DNA of 12,762 nucleotides from an uncultured Clostridia bacterium (GCA_949289715.1 CASEPJ010000187.1:1-12762), one strand, 5' to 3'; shown: positions 1 to 7,472, numbered from the stretch's first letter. Translations and numbers: made by a program. Notes: generated by a model from the letters alone, not told the origin.

Positions 1-905
1 CCGGTTGAATTATCGTTTATATAATATTCGAAAAACAAATCTTTCAGTTTGTTTTTTATTTCCATATTGTCGGTCAAAGGATAAAGCAAATTATCTATGG
101 AAATAAAAGCTTCCGCCGCATGCCAACGTGTTTCAATAGGAACGCCGTTAATACCTACCACTAATTTATATGCCAGCTGCACGGCGTTTTCATCGGTTAC
201 ATTATCTAAATCGTTGTAAATTTCTTTTTCCAATTTATCGTGAGAGGGATGAGATAAAATATTATAAATTCGCTGCAAAATATCAAAATATGTTTGCGTA
301 CATTTTTTCTGACCGGTAATTACAATCCAATCTTCAAACTGCCCGTCGGTAAGCGTAACCTTTTCGCCTCCGTATTTCATTACGCATATACCGTCATCGG
401 TATAACCGTACACCACACTCCAGCAGCTAATCCATTCCAATTCGGTTGCCCAAACACCGTGATTGGCCACCATTGCCGTATATCCCGCATCTATAGCTTT
501 CTTTATATCGCCATACATTTCTTTTACAGTTTTATTATATTTCCGTTCATATGTAAAACCCGCAAAATCCATCAACTGTGCAATAAAAGGTTCCTCCCAA
601 CGCCAAGGAGTATTAACATTAGGCATTGTATGATAAGGCACGGTGTCGTCTTCCGGATAATCAAAAGTAAAAGCAACACCGCTTGCCGTAATCAACGTAT
701 GATATAACATTACACGGTTTTTAGTAATGTTAGAAGCATCTCCGCACATACCGCAATTAATGCAATAACTGCCTTTGGGATTACACCAATAAGGCTTATC
801 CTCGGTTATTTTCAAACACGGTACTAAAGCGGAAGCCAATGCCGCAAAAAAACCGTTTGATTCGGGACCACAAGGAAAGGGATGTAATGGTATTTCTTTT
901 GTCAT
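1..905 (-). CDS. Unrecognised protein with CGP motif and cysteine cluster, possibly C39/BtrH-like fold (3' end outside window)
   Basis: The frame is open from an ATG at 905 to the left edge, giving 301 complete codons without a stop; the C-terminus is missing. AAGGAG lies 7 nt upstream of the ATG, which supports the start. I do not recognise the family with confidence. Visible features: C12-G-P near the N-terminus followed by a small-residue helix (AALASAL), which resembles the catalytic-Cys helix of papain-like C39 or BtrH-N proteins; a cluster C41-x6-C48-x2-C51-x2-C54 that could bind zinc or an Fe-S centre; and a segment around 150–172 (VVYGYTDDG) that looks like the strand-turn following the catalytic His in C39-like folds. 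However, the expected His position there holds Cys/Trp, so peptidase activity is doubtful. There is no signal peptide or membrane segment, so it is probably cytosolic. It is separated from trmL by 462 bp and is probably its own transcription unit. Existence of the gene is near certain; the fold suggestion is weak. Confidence 0.85.
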   Translation of the reverse strand, partial: MTKEIPLHPFPCGPESNGFFAALASALVPCLKITEDKPYWCNPKGSYCINCGMCGDASNITKNRVMLYHTLITASGVAFTFDYPEDDTVPYHTMPNVNTPWRWEEPFIAQLMDFAGFTYERKYNKTVKEMYGDIKKAIDAGYTAMVANHGVWATELEWISCWSVVYGYTDDGICVMKYGGEKVTLTDGQFEDWIVITGQKKCTQTYFDILQRIYNILSHPSHDKLEKEIYNDLDNVTDENAVQLAYKLVVGINGVPIETRWHAAEAFISIDNLLYPLTDNMEIKNKLKDLFFEYYINDNST

Positions 906-1367
906 AATTTTTCTCCTTATTCATAAAACTATAATTATCGACACGAATTATTTAATAAAATTTAAAATTGTTTTAATTGATATGTAGTAAAGTTAATTTT
1001 TATCGTAAATTAAATTTTGCATAATTTTTTAAAAATATTAAATACAATTTAGAAAAAAATCACTTAACCCCTCTAATTTTTAAATAATATTGCGACAATT
1101 AAATTATTAAACTCATTTTAACAAATAAACATGGCATTGTCAATATGTAATTTTAAAATGCCTTATATATTTTTGTATCAAATTTTTTCCGAGAAAAATG
1201 TAAAATTATATTTTTTATTTAACAAATTTTATTAAAAAGGTACAAAAAAAATTATATTTATTTAAAATATAAATATCAAACGCTTTTTTTTCGATTAAAA
1301 ACTTTGCTTTAGTTAAATAAATTTAAACTTATATATAAACATTTAAACTAACGTCAATATTAAAAAT
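906..1367. other. AT-rich intergenic region between trmL and the left-edge gene
   Basis: This 462-bp stretch is dominated by A/T runs and holds no coding frame with a ribosome binding site that I can support. It must contain the promoter of the left-edge gene, but I see no good -35/-10 pair. A TATAGT-like hexamer occurs on the minus strand about 25 bp upstream of the ribosome binding site, without a convincing -35. The end near trmL holds an imperfect inverted repeat at 1309–1351, listed separately. Confidence 0.6.
1309..1351 (-). terminator. Possible terminator after trmL (weak)
   Basis: On the minus strand, TTAGTT-TAAAT pairs imperfectly with ATTTA-TTTAACTAA, leaving a one-base bulge and an AT-rich loop. 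A short T run follows about 8 nt later. The stem is almost entirely A-T, so it is a weak candidate, but it is the only structure near the end of the spoVT–trmL cluster. Confidence 0.25.
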
Positions 1368-1859
1368 TCATAATTTTATATGATGTAAATTTCCTTCCGT
1401 TTCAAGTCCTATGAAATTTTGGTGCCTTAATGCTTCGTATGCAATTATGGCAACCGCATTAGACAAATTGAGAGAACGCAAATTTTTTAGCATAGGCAAT
1501 CTAATACAATCATCGTAATGTTGAGCAAGAAGCTCCTCGGGCAAACCTTTTGTTTCTTTACCGAACAGTATAAAAACGCCGTCGGGATATTGTGCGCAGT
1601 CGTAGCGTTTTTTCCCTTTGGTTGTGGAAAAAAGCATCGGCTGTCCTTTGTTGGTTTCCATAAATTCATTCAGATTTTCATAATAAGTTATATCACATAA
1701 ATGCCAATAATCTAACCCTGCTCTTTTTACGGCTTTTTCGGAAACATCAAACCCCAAAGGTTTTACAAGATGCAATCTACAACCCGTAGCCGCACAGGTC
1801 CTCACTATGTTTCCGGTATTTTGAGGAATTTCCGGTTCCACAAGCACAATATTAATCAT
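1368..1859 (-). CDS. trmL: tRNA (cytidine/uridine-34 2'-O)-methyltransferase TrmL
   Basis: This cytosolic SPOUT-class enzyme transfers a methyl group from S-adenosylmethionine to the ribose 2'-OH of the wobble nucleotide in certain tRNA-Leu species. The 163-aa length is normal for TrmL/CspR/YibK. Family marks in the sequence: N-terminal VEPEIPQNTGNIVRTCAATG (residues 7–26), FGKETKGLP near residue 100, and the knot region around 122–145 (RLPM followed by LRSLNLSNAVAII and YEALRHQ), where SAM binds. AAGGAG sits about 8 nt before the ATG. It starts 17 nt after the stop of the nitrilase-fold gene and is the last gene of the spoVT cluster. Its placement beside a dihydrouridine synthase gene groups two tRNA modification enzymes in one unit. 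The family call is very secure; the substrate is inferred from E. coli TrmL. Confidence 0.95.
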   Translation of the reverse strand: MINIVLVEPEIPQNTGNIVRTCAATGCRLHLVKPLGFDVSEKAVKRAGLDYWHLCDITYYENLNEFMETNKGQPMLFSTTKGKKRYDCAQYPDGVFILFGKETKGLPEELLAQHYDDCIRLPMLKNLRSLNLSNAVAIIAYEALRHQNFIGLETEGNLHHIKL

Positions 1860-1876
1860 TTGTAATCTCCTTTATG

Positions 1877-2545
1877 TCAGTTGAAAAACGGAGAAGCAAT
1901 TTCCTTATAAAATCCCAATCTTCTCGCTCTCATCAATTTGTATTCTCTGTTCAATTCAATTTCTGCTATGTTGTCGGCGACGGAAATAACGTCTCCTTTA
2001 CCGTCGGCCGCAAAAATCTTGTTTCCCACATTTACCACACAAGGAATTCCGTTAGTAAACGAATAAGCTCTTGCCAATACGTTGCACATATCGTAATTCA
2101 AATTTTCCGCAACGGAAATAAGTATTTCACTGCCACACAGTGTCAAAATTCTGGGTACTTCGGGAAAATACATGTCTTCATCCACAATAATACCTATTTT
2201 ACCCTTTGAGGTGTCGTACACTCTAAATCCGCCTCCTGCGGCAAATCTGTCCGGCATAACGGCATGGACCATATCGGAAACTCCCGTAAGAGAACCCGAA
2301 TCGGCAACTATTACAGAACGGCGTATCATCCCGTAATTGTCGGTTTGCACACCGGCAATTATTACGCAATTCAAATCTTTCGATAAATCGCAAACAAACC
2401 TTAGACTTCCGTCTTCCCCTTCTATTTCCCTTTTATAATTTACGTCGGGTAGCGATTTAAAAGGCAAAATCAAAACATCAAAGGTTCCTTCGGCTGCATT
2501 TTTTAAAAAATATTTAAGATTCTTTACCAAAAAAAACAATTTCAT
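1877..2545 (-). CDS. Nitrilase-fold (carbon-nitrogen hydrolase) protein lacking the catalytic Glu-Lys-Cys
   Basis: The 222 residues follow the layout of the nitrilase/CN-hydrolase superfamily: FDVLILPF (22–29) matches the strand that normally ends in catalytic Glu (LPE); GVSDMVH (88–94) matches the YxKxH loop; GKIGIIVDEDMYFPE (115–129) matches the nucleophile region IGxxICYDxRFPE; ARAYSFTNGIPCVVNVGN (158–175) matches the RAxENxxYVVxxN strand. By this alignment Glu is F29, Lys is M92 and the nucleophilic Cys is D122, so no amidase or nitrilase chemistry is expected. It is slightly shorter than active members (about 260–280 aa). A TAA immediately precedes the ATG, so no longer in-frame start exists; the ribosome binding site is weak (GGATGG). 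It lies between dus and trmL in the same transcription direction. Possible roles are a ligand-binding or scaffold protein. The fold is likely; the function is unknown. Confidence 0.8.
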   Translation of the reverse strand: MKLFFLVKNLKYFLKNAAEGTFDVLILPFKSLPDVNYKREIEGEDGSLRFVCDLSKDLNCVIIAGVQTDNYGMIRRSVIVADSGSLTGVSDMVHAVMPDRFAAGGGFRVYDTSKGKIGIIVDEDMYFPEVPRILTLCGSEILISVAENLNYDMCNVLARAYSFTNGIPCVVNVGNKIFAADGKGDVISVADNIAEIELNREYKLMRARRLGFYKEIASPFFN

Positions 2546-2594
2546 TTACGCACCATCCGTTAAAACCATTATATGACGGATTAGGCATTTTTGT

Positions 2595-3542
2595 TTATAA
2601 TACTTCTTGCAACATTTTTAACACGTTATCGAAATTGTTTTCCGTTTGAATTAAAGTTTTTAAATTTTTTGTATGCTGAATTCCTTTTAAATAAAAACTT
2701 ATATGTTTTCTCATATTTAAAAGTGCAAATTTCTCCCCCCACGAATTTTTAAGCATATCGTAATGATATTTTATAATGCTCAATCTGTCGATTTCAAATA
2801 CGGAATTTAATAATTCTGCAAAAATCCACGGTCTGCCCAAAGCGCCCCTGCCTATCATTACGGCATCGCAACCGGTGGTTTCGAACATATCTTTTGCCGA
2901 TTTAAAACTGTCAATATCCCCGTTTGCGATAACGGGAATTTTTACCGCACGTTTAACTTCGGCAATCAATTTTCTGTCTGCAGTACCAAAATACATTTGC
3001 TTTGCGGTTCTTGCATGCACCGTAACCGCCGCCGCACCGCTACATTCGCACATTACGGCAAATTCCACACAATTTATATGTTCTTCATCAAAGCCCGAAC
3101 GAAACTTTACGGTAATCGGTTTGTTAAAACTTTCTACTGCGGTTTTTATAACGTCAGAGGCGACCTTCAAATCCCTCATTAAAGCGGAACCATCCCCGTT
3201 CTTTATTATTTTCAATGCGGGGCATCCCATATTAATATCTATAATATCTAAATCTTTAAAAATGTCTTTTTCGGGAATTTTTTTAAAAACATCTTTTTCG
3301 TGACCGAAAAGCTGCAGGGCAAAAGGACTTTCTTCCTCTGTTTTTTTTAACAGCTCAAGCGTTTGGACATTATTATAATATATGCCTTTTGCGCTTACCA
3401 TCTCGCTATATGTAAGCCCCGCCCCAAATCGCTTTGCAAGGCTGCGAAATCCTATATCGGTAAAACCTGCCATAGGGGCAAGAAAACACCTGTTTTTTAT
3501 AGATACATTGCCTATTTTTATTGGTTTTTCAATTTGTTCCAT
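2595..3542 (-). CDS. dusB: tRNA-dihydrouridine synthase, DusB-like
   Basis: This FMN-dependent cytosolic enzyme uses NADPH to reduce specific uridines of the tRNA D-loop to dihydrouridine. The 315-aa chain has the whole signature set: LAPMAGFTD (21–29) for FMN binding, DINMGCPA (102–109) with the catalytic Cys at 107, VKFRSG (145–150), VHAR (175–178), PVIANGDI (203–210) and MIGRGALGRPWIF (229–241) at the phosphate site, followed by a C-terminal helical tRNA-binding domain. The length fits the DusB family. The ATG lies inside the 3' end of mazG (25-bp overlap) and has only a weak GGAC/GAG ribosome binding site, so translation is probably coupled to mazG. In Bacillus the yabN gene is not followed by a dus gene, so this junction differs. 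The family is certain; the DusB subtype is likely by sequence character. Confidence 0.93.
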   Translation of the reverse strand: MEQIEKPIKIGNVSIKNRCFLAPMAGFTDIGFRSLAKRFGAGLTYSEMVSAKGIYYNNVQTLELLKKTEEESPFALQLFGHEKDVFKKIPEKDIFKDLDIIDINMGCPALKIIKNGDGSALMRDLKVASDVIKTAVESFNKPITVKFRSGFDEEHINCVEFAVMCECSGAAAVTVHARTAKQMYFGTADRKLIAEVKRAVKIPVIANGDIDSFKSAKDMFETTGCDAVMIGRGALGRPWIFAELLNSVFEIDRLSIIKYHYDMLKNSWGEKFALLNMRKHISFYLKGIQHTKNLKTLIQTENNFDNVLKMLQEVL

Positions 3543-4915
3543 AGCTCGTCCAATTCTGCTTTAGTATAGTCTTTTAAAGTTTTATTGTTCTTAAGGGCAT
3601 AATCTTCAACTTTTTTAAAGCGTGCGGCAAACTTTTCGGTGGCTTTATAAAGACATTCTTCCGCATCGATACCGTTTAATCTGCAAAGATTTACAACGCT
3701 AAACAGCAAATCGCCCAGCTCTTCACCTTTTCGGGAAGAGTTTATATATTCCTCAAATTCGGAAATCAGGCGACTTTCGGCTTCGTCAATATCGGAAAAA
3801 TCCATACCTGCGTTTTTTGCTTTTTTCTGAATTTTCTGAGCTCTCATTAAAGCGGGGAAAGGTTTAGGTACCGCTTGCATTTCTTCGTAATAGGATTTAA
3901 ATCCTTTTTCTATATGTTTTTCTTTTTCCCAATTAATAAGTGCGGATTCGCTGTCCGTGGCAATAACGTTGCCGAAAATATGGGTGTGTCTGGAAATTAT
4001 TTTACGGCATATTCCGCTTACTATATCGGAGACGGTGAATTCTCCTTCTTCCTCGGCTATCACCGCATTTATTACCGGCTGTAAAAGCATATCGCCCAAT
4101 TCTTCCTCGAGTTTCGTATTATCTTTCAAATCTATGGCTTCGGCAACTTCATATGCTTCTTCGAGTGCGTCTTTTCTAAGAGATTCATGTGTTTGCGCCC
4201 TGTCCCACGGGCAACCGTCTTTTGCACGCAATCTTATAACCAAATTTACAAGGTCGCAAAACGTAAATCTCGCTCTTTTTAACAAATCTTTAGGCTTTAA
4301 TAGAATTGCGGTATGTGCATAATAAGCGTGCTGCCTGTCCAAATTTTTTAATAGAATTTTCTGAGAGGAGTAACTGTCGGCAAAAACAATTTCGTCGTCC
4401 CCGTCGAAATTGTTAAGCAATGCCAATTTTAAATCTCCCGCAAGATATTTATCGTCAATTTCCGTTATAACGTAATTTAACGAATAATCGAAATTATAAT
4501 CTTTTTCACTTAAAAAATCTTCTGCGAAAACATATTTAATGTCGCCTTCCAGGCCTTTAAAAAGATTAAACGTACATTCCAATCCGAGGATAAATTTCAT
4601 ATCGAAATTTTTTTCCAAAAACAAAACGCTTCTGTCTCTTACTCCGCTGCCGGGAACACAGTAAATAACGTTTTCAATGGATTTATCCAAATTTTTAAAA
4701 TATTTTAATATATTTTTATTGAGCGTTTCGAAATTTCTCGACGAATCGTAAATCGCATCCAGTGTAATATAAGAAAAACCCTGTTTTTTGAATAATTCTG
4801 CTACAGGAGTTTTTTCGGTCTTTAAAATTAATAAATCTGCGTCTTTACAGGCTAAAAATCCCTCATACGATACCGATTGCGCATCATACCCCATTCCCAC
4901 TACAGTTATTTTCAT
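3518..4915 (-). CDS. mazG: MazG-family nucleoside triphosphate pyrophosphohydrolase with N-terminal tetrapyrrole-methylase-like domain (YabN type)
   Basis: The enzyme hydrolyses (d)NTPs, probably including damaged ones, to NMP and pyrophosphate in the cytosol. Residues 1–200 form a divergent tetrapyrrole-methylase-like domain: VVGMGY (5–10) replaces the usual GxGPGD SAM loop, and VPGSG (88–92) replaces VPGHP, so methyl transfer is doubtful. Residues 222–330 are the first MazG domain with GCPWDRAQTHESLR (234–247), LEEAYE (251–256), EELGD (271–275) and RHTHIF (309–314). Residues 353–440 are the second MazG domain with EFEEY (386–390) and EELGDLLFSVVNLCR (398–412). I use the ATG at 4915 because GGAG lies 7 nt upstream; the ATG at 4921 is only 1 nt from that GGAG. 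The start overlaps the end of the flippase gene by 32 bp. The gene order spoVT, SpoVB-like, MazG fusion matches spoVT–yabM–yabN of B. subtilis. Confidence 0.93.
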   Translation of the reverse strand: MKITVVGMGYDAQSVSYEGFLACKDADLLILKTEKTPVAELFKKQGFSYITLDAIYDSSRNFETLNKNILKYFKNLDKSIENVIYCVPGSGVRDRSVLFLEKNFDMKFILGLECTFNLFKGLEGDIKYVFAEDFLSEKDYNFDYSLNYVITEIDDKYLAGDLKLALLNNFDGDDEIVFADSYSSQKILLKNLDRQHAYYAHTAILLKPKDLLKRARFTFCDLVNLVIRLRAKDGCPWDRAQTHESLRKDALEEAYEVAEAIDLKDNTKLEEELGDMLLQPVINAVIAEEEGEFTVSDIVSGICRKIISRHTHIFGNVIATDSESALINWEKEKHIEKGFKSYYEEMQAVPKPFPALMRAQKIQKKAKNAGMDFSDIDEAESRLISEFEEYINSSRKGEELGDLLFSVVNLCRLNGIDAEECLYKATEKFAARFKKVEDYALKNNKTLKDYTKAELDELWNKLKNQ

Positions 4916-6491
4916 TTGCATTCTCCGAACAAAGAATTTTTTTCATAAACTTAGGCAGAGGTAAAGTTGCAAAATCTTTCGATTTTAATCCTCCGGATAA
5001 AATCAGAGCCGCCAAATAAAGCAATATTCCGATTATTATCACTATTAAAAGCGAGACCGATTGGGGCAAAAACATATTGAATATCCCGTTAAAAGCAAAT
5101 ATTCCGGCCCCCATAATTACCGATGAAAGCAACGGTGCCACTGCCGTAGAATATATATCGTTATATAATTTAACATATTTTGTCAGAAAAATCAAGTTCA
5201 TCAACATACAAACGCCGTAACATATTACATTACCTAACGCAACTCCGAAAATTCCTGCACCCGATTTTATCATAATAACATTTAAAATTATTTTCAAAGC
5301 ACCCGAAGACGCCATGGAAATTACAGGAAAATATGGCTTTCCCAATGCCTGCATAATTGCGGAAAAAGTTTGTATTAAACTGATAAAAACCACGCCGATA
5401 CAAGAAATTTTCAAAAGAGTATAGATTTGCGACAGTTCTTCGCTTTCAAGACCGCCGTACAATAAATCGGTTATAGGTTTGGCAAGCAACAGCAGCCCGA
5501 CGAGCGAGGGTAAGGCAATCATAAGAGTCAATTTAACGGACATACGGGTTTTTCTTTCTGCGTCTTTTAAATTTTTTTCGGCAAATGAACGGCTTAAGGA
5601 AGGCAATACCGCAAGGGAAACGGACATCGTCAAAACCGTGGGAAGATTTATTAAAGAATTTACCGGTCCCGTAAAAAGTCCGTAATCCTTGGTAGCTTGA
5701 GTTATTCCGTTTATAGCAGATAGCAAATTAACCACTACCGCCGAATCAATAAGCTGCGTAACGGGTATAACCATTGCGCACAGAGTAACCGGGAAGGAAA
5801 TTTTTAAAATTTCCATGGTGGTTTTCATATCCGCACGGGTCTTTAATTTTCTTTCTTCTCTGCCCTCTTTGAATGTAAAATAATTAATCGTCAAGGTGAG
5901 CATAGAAGCAAATTCGCTTATCGTAATGCCAAGTATTGCACCGGCAGCACCATATGCTACCCCAAAAGGTATAAATTTATATGCAAGATAAAGCCCGGCA
6001 ACAAGTTTGACTATCTGTTCGAACACCTGCGACATACCGCTTTGAATCATGCTCTGATAGCCTTGGAAATATCCTCTGAAAACACTCGTTATCGAAACAA
6101 AGATTAAAGCGGGCGCTAAAAGTTTATAAGGTAACGCAGCATTCGGATTTCCTTGCAATTTAGCTATTACAGAAGAAAAGGCAAAAATAAATATTGCGGC
6201 AATAAAACCCGAAATCAACAGCATTCGCATTGCGGACAAAAATATTTTTTTCGTTCTTTTACCGCCTGTAACGCTGTCTTCCGCAATCATTTTGGACAGT
6301 CCTGCAGGAACTCCCGCAGATGACAGCATCAGTAATAGCGAATAAAGAGGGAAAACCAATTGGTAAACCCCCATACCCTCCGCACCGAGTAAATTGGTAA
6401 GCGGAATTCTATAAACTGCTCCGAAAATTTTTGCTATTATACCCGTAAGGGTTAAAATCAAAGCTCCCTTCAAAAAGGATTTGTTTTTCAT
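4884..6491 (-). CDS. SpoVB/YabM-type flippase of the MOP (MVF/MATE-like) superfamily
   Basis: This integral membrane protein belongs to the polysaccharide/lipid-linked precursor flippase group that includes SpoVB, YabM and MurJ. Members move lipid-linked peptidoglycan or polysaccharide precursors across the membrane; SpoVB acts in spore cortex synthesis in B. subtilis. The 535-aa chain is hydrophobic almost throughout, consistent with about 14 transmembrane helices. It has the family N-terminus (GALILTLTGIIAKIFGAVYR, residues 10–29) followed by LGAEGMGVYQLVFPLYSLLL, and the charged cytoplasmic loop near 210–225. GGGGAG lies about 8 nt before the ATG. Position between spoVT and mazG argues for the YabM orthologue rather than SpoVB itself. 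The stop lies inside mazG, so expression is probably coupled. The superfamily is secure; the transported substrate is not shown by the sequence. Confidence 0.92.
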   Translation of the reverse strand: MKNKSFLKGALILTLTGIIAKIFGAVYRIPLTNLLGAEGMGVYQLVFPLYSLLLMLSSAGVPAGLSKMIAEDSVTGGKRTKKIFLSAMRMLLISGFIAAIFIFAFSSVIAKLQGNPNAALPYKLLAPALIFVSITSVFRGYFQGYQSMIQSGMSQVFEQIVKLVAGLYLAYKFIPFGVAYGAAGAILGITISEFASMLTLTINYFTFKEGREERKLKTRADMKTTMEILKISFPVTLCAMVIPVTQLIDSAVVVNLLSAINGITQATKDYGLFTGPVNSLINLPTVLTMSVSLAVLPSLSRSFAEKNLKDAERKTRMSVKLTLMIALPSLVGLLLLAKPITDLLYGGLESEELSQIYTLLKISCIGVVFISLIQTFSAIMQALGKPYFPVISMASSGALKIILNVIMIKSGAGIFGVALGNVICYGVCMLMNLIFLTKYVKLYNDIYSTAVAPLLSSVIMGAGIFAFNGIFNMFLPQSVSLLIVIIIGILLYLAALILSGGLKSKDFATLPLPKFMKKILCSENANENNCSGNGV

Positions 6492-6571
6492 CTATTCACT
6501 CCCCATAAACTTATTTATCCGTCGTAACTTTATATATTTATATTCTATAGGAAACCGGCTTATACCAATTA

Positions 6572-7117
6572 TCAGGAAAGCTCTTTGTCAATCAGCATTG
6601 CAGTAATTTTAGCCGATTTGACTTCCGCACTGTCGAATTTTCTTTTGACATCATTAGAAAACATTACCAGCCCTCCCGATATGTCGCCCTCCGAAATAAA
6701 AGGTACAATAATTTGAGCGGAAAAATCCGATAACCCACCGTTTTTTAAAGGAATCGTATATGCTCCTTCCGTTTTATTTAAAATTACCGACTTGCGTTGT
6801 TCAATATACGATGAAACTTCTCGGCTTATTTCTTCACCGACATAATCAAAATCGTTTTTGCCGGAACACGCAAGATATGACGTTCTGTCGCAGAAAAGCA
6901 CGTTACACTCCAAAACCTGAGAAAGTATTTCGGTATAATTTTTTGCGATTTTGTTTAAATTTTTTAAAGGGGAAAATTTTTTTAAAATAAGATTTTCGTT
7001 GGAAGCAAAAATTTCTATTAAATCTCCCTCTTTCAGTTTATAGGTTTTTCTTATTTCTTTAGGAATAACTATTCTCCCCAATTCGTCTATCCTTCTTATC
7101 ATTCCAGTTGCTTTCAT
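6572..7117 (-). CDS. spoVT: Stage V sporulation regulator SpoVT (AbrB-type DNA-binding domain plus GAF domain)
   Basis: SpoVT is a forespore transcription regulator that adjusts sigma-G-dependent genes. The 181-aa length equals the family norm (about 178). Residues 1–50 form the AbrB swapped-hairpin DNA-binding domain: MKATGMIRRIDELGRIVIPK, then KLKEGDLIEIFASNENLILKKF. Residues 55–178 form the GAF-like domain, with the usual core (VLFCDR, IVPFISEGDISGGLVMFS). AAGGAG lies 6 nt before the ATG. It is the first gene of the minus-strand cluster, 80 bp before the flippase gene, in the same order as in Bacillus. A forespore-type promoter match lies upstream (7148–7176). The identification is very secure. 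It implies that the organism forms endospores, although some clostridia keep SpoVT while other sporulation genes decay. Confidence 0.95.
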   Translation of the reverse strand: MKATGMIRRIDELGRIVIPKEIRKTYKLKEGDLIEIFASNENLILKKFSPLKNLNKIAKNYTEILSQVLECNVLFCDRTSYLACSGKNDFDYVGEEISREVSSYIEQRKSVILNKTEGAYTIPLKNGGLSDFSAQIIVPFISEGDISGGLVMFSNDVKRKFDSAEVKSAKITAMLIDKELS

Positions 7118-7147
7118 ATTTTCTCCTTAAATGCCTTTTTCAATAGT

Positions 7148-7176
7148 TATTATGCTGCTTATAAAATATTTTATGT
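7148..7176 (-). promoter_or_regulatory. Candidate sigma-F/sigma-G promoter of spoVT
   Basis: On the minus strand ACATA (7172–7176) and CATAATA (7148–7154) are separated by 17 bp. The known forespore consensus is GHATR–N17/18–CATWHTA; the -10 matches at 7 of 7 positions and the -35 at 4 of 5. The -10 ends about 30 bp before the start codon, leaving room for a leader with the ribosome binding site. SpoVT is sigma-G-dependent in B. subtilis, which fits. In such AT-rich DNA a chance match is possible. Confidence 0.55.
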
Positions 7177-7280
7177 AAAAGCAAATAATTTTTTATTTAG
7201 CAAGTAAAAAAAGGATTGATATAATTTAAAACAACTTAAAAAAAATTTAAATCGCATTTTTAAAAAAAATATTTGAACAT

Positions 7281-7307
7281 AAAAAAACGGAACTAATGTC
7301 CCGTTTT
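7281..7307 (-). terminator. Rho-independent terminator of the small peptide gene
   Basis: On the minus strand AAAACGGGAC pairs with GTTCCGTTTT (one G-U pair) around a 4-nt loop, followed by an unbroken run of seven Ts from 7287 to 7281. The structure begins 4 nt after the stop codon of the 53-codon gene, so it marks that gene as a separate transcription unit and insulates it from spoVT. Confidence 0.85.
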
Positions 7308-7310
7308 AAA

Positions 7311-7472
7311 TCAGTTTGTATTTCTGCAGGTATTGTTTTTATTAAACAACATGCAATATACCAATATAAAAAGTAAAATTGTTTCGAGATTTTGGCAAGT
7401 ATTACCGTTTTGCAACAGTAAAACAATAAGCACAGACAATACAAGATCATTGGAATTAAAATTTACAGGCAT
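7311..7472 (-). CDS. Small hydrophobic peptide, 53 aa, divergent from an ArsR-type regulator
   Basis: The ATG at 7472 is preceded by AAGGAGG with a 7-nt spacing, one of the best ribosome binding sites in the window, and the frame ends in TGA directly before a strong terminator. This supports a real gene over the other frames in this stretch. The peptide begins MPVNFNSNDLVLSVLIVLLL and has two short hydrophobic stretches (about 9–20 and 31–43) divided by a polar stretch (QNGNTCQNLE), with a polar Asn-rich tail. It has cysteines at 26, 40 and 49 and few charged residues. Each hydrophobic stretch is rather short for a full membrane span, so a membrane-associated or hairpin-inserting peptide is possible. 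I recognise no family. The predicted promoter contains a perfect inverted repeat (7503–7519) suited to binding the neighbouring ArsR-type protein. Its function is unknown. Confidence 0.7.
   Translation of the reverse strand: MPVNFNSNDLVLSVLIVLLLQNGNTCQNLETILLFILVYCMLFNKNNTCRNTN

Noticed and set aside
294..707. 137-aa plus-strand frame opposite the left-edge gene
   Set aside because: It is antisense to a frame open for 301 codons with a good ribosome binding site, has no such site itself and resembles no protein family.
1133..1162. GGCATT…AATGCC inverted repeat in the gap before the left-edge gene
   Set aside because: The stem is only 6 bp with an 18-nt loop and no T run at a suitable distance, so it is not a credible terminator.
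2555..2582. ATCCGT…ACGGAT inverted repeat between dus and the nitrilase-fold gene
   Set aside because: The stem is 6 bp with a long loop and lacks a T run. It may partly mask the weak ribosome binding site of the nitrilase-fold gene but cannot be supported as a regulatory element.
2776..3303. 175-aa plus-strand frame inside the dus gene
   Set aside because: It is antisense to a fully conserved dihydrouridine synthase and has no ribosome binding site.
7247..7450. 67-aa minus-strand frame beside spoVT
   Set aside because: It has no ribosome binding site and runs through the terminator at 7281–7307. The 53-aa frame in the same stretch has an ideal ribosome binding site and stops just before that terminator.
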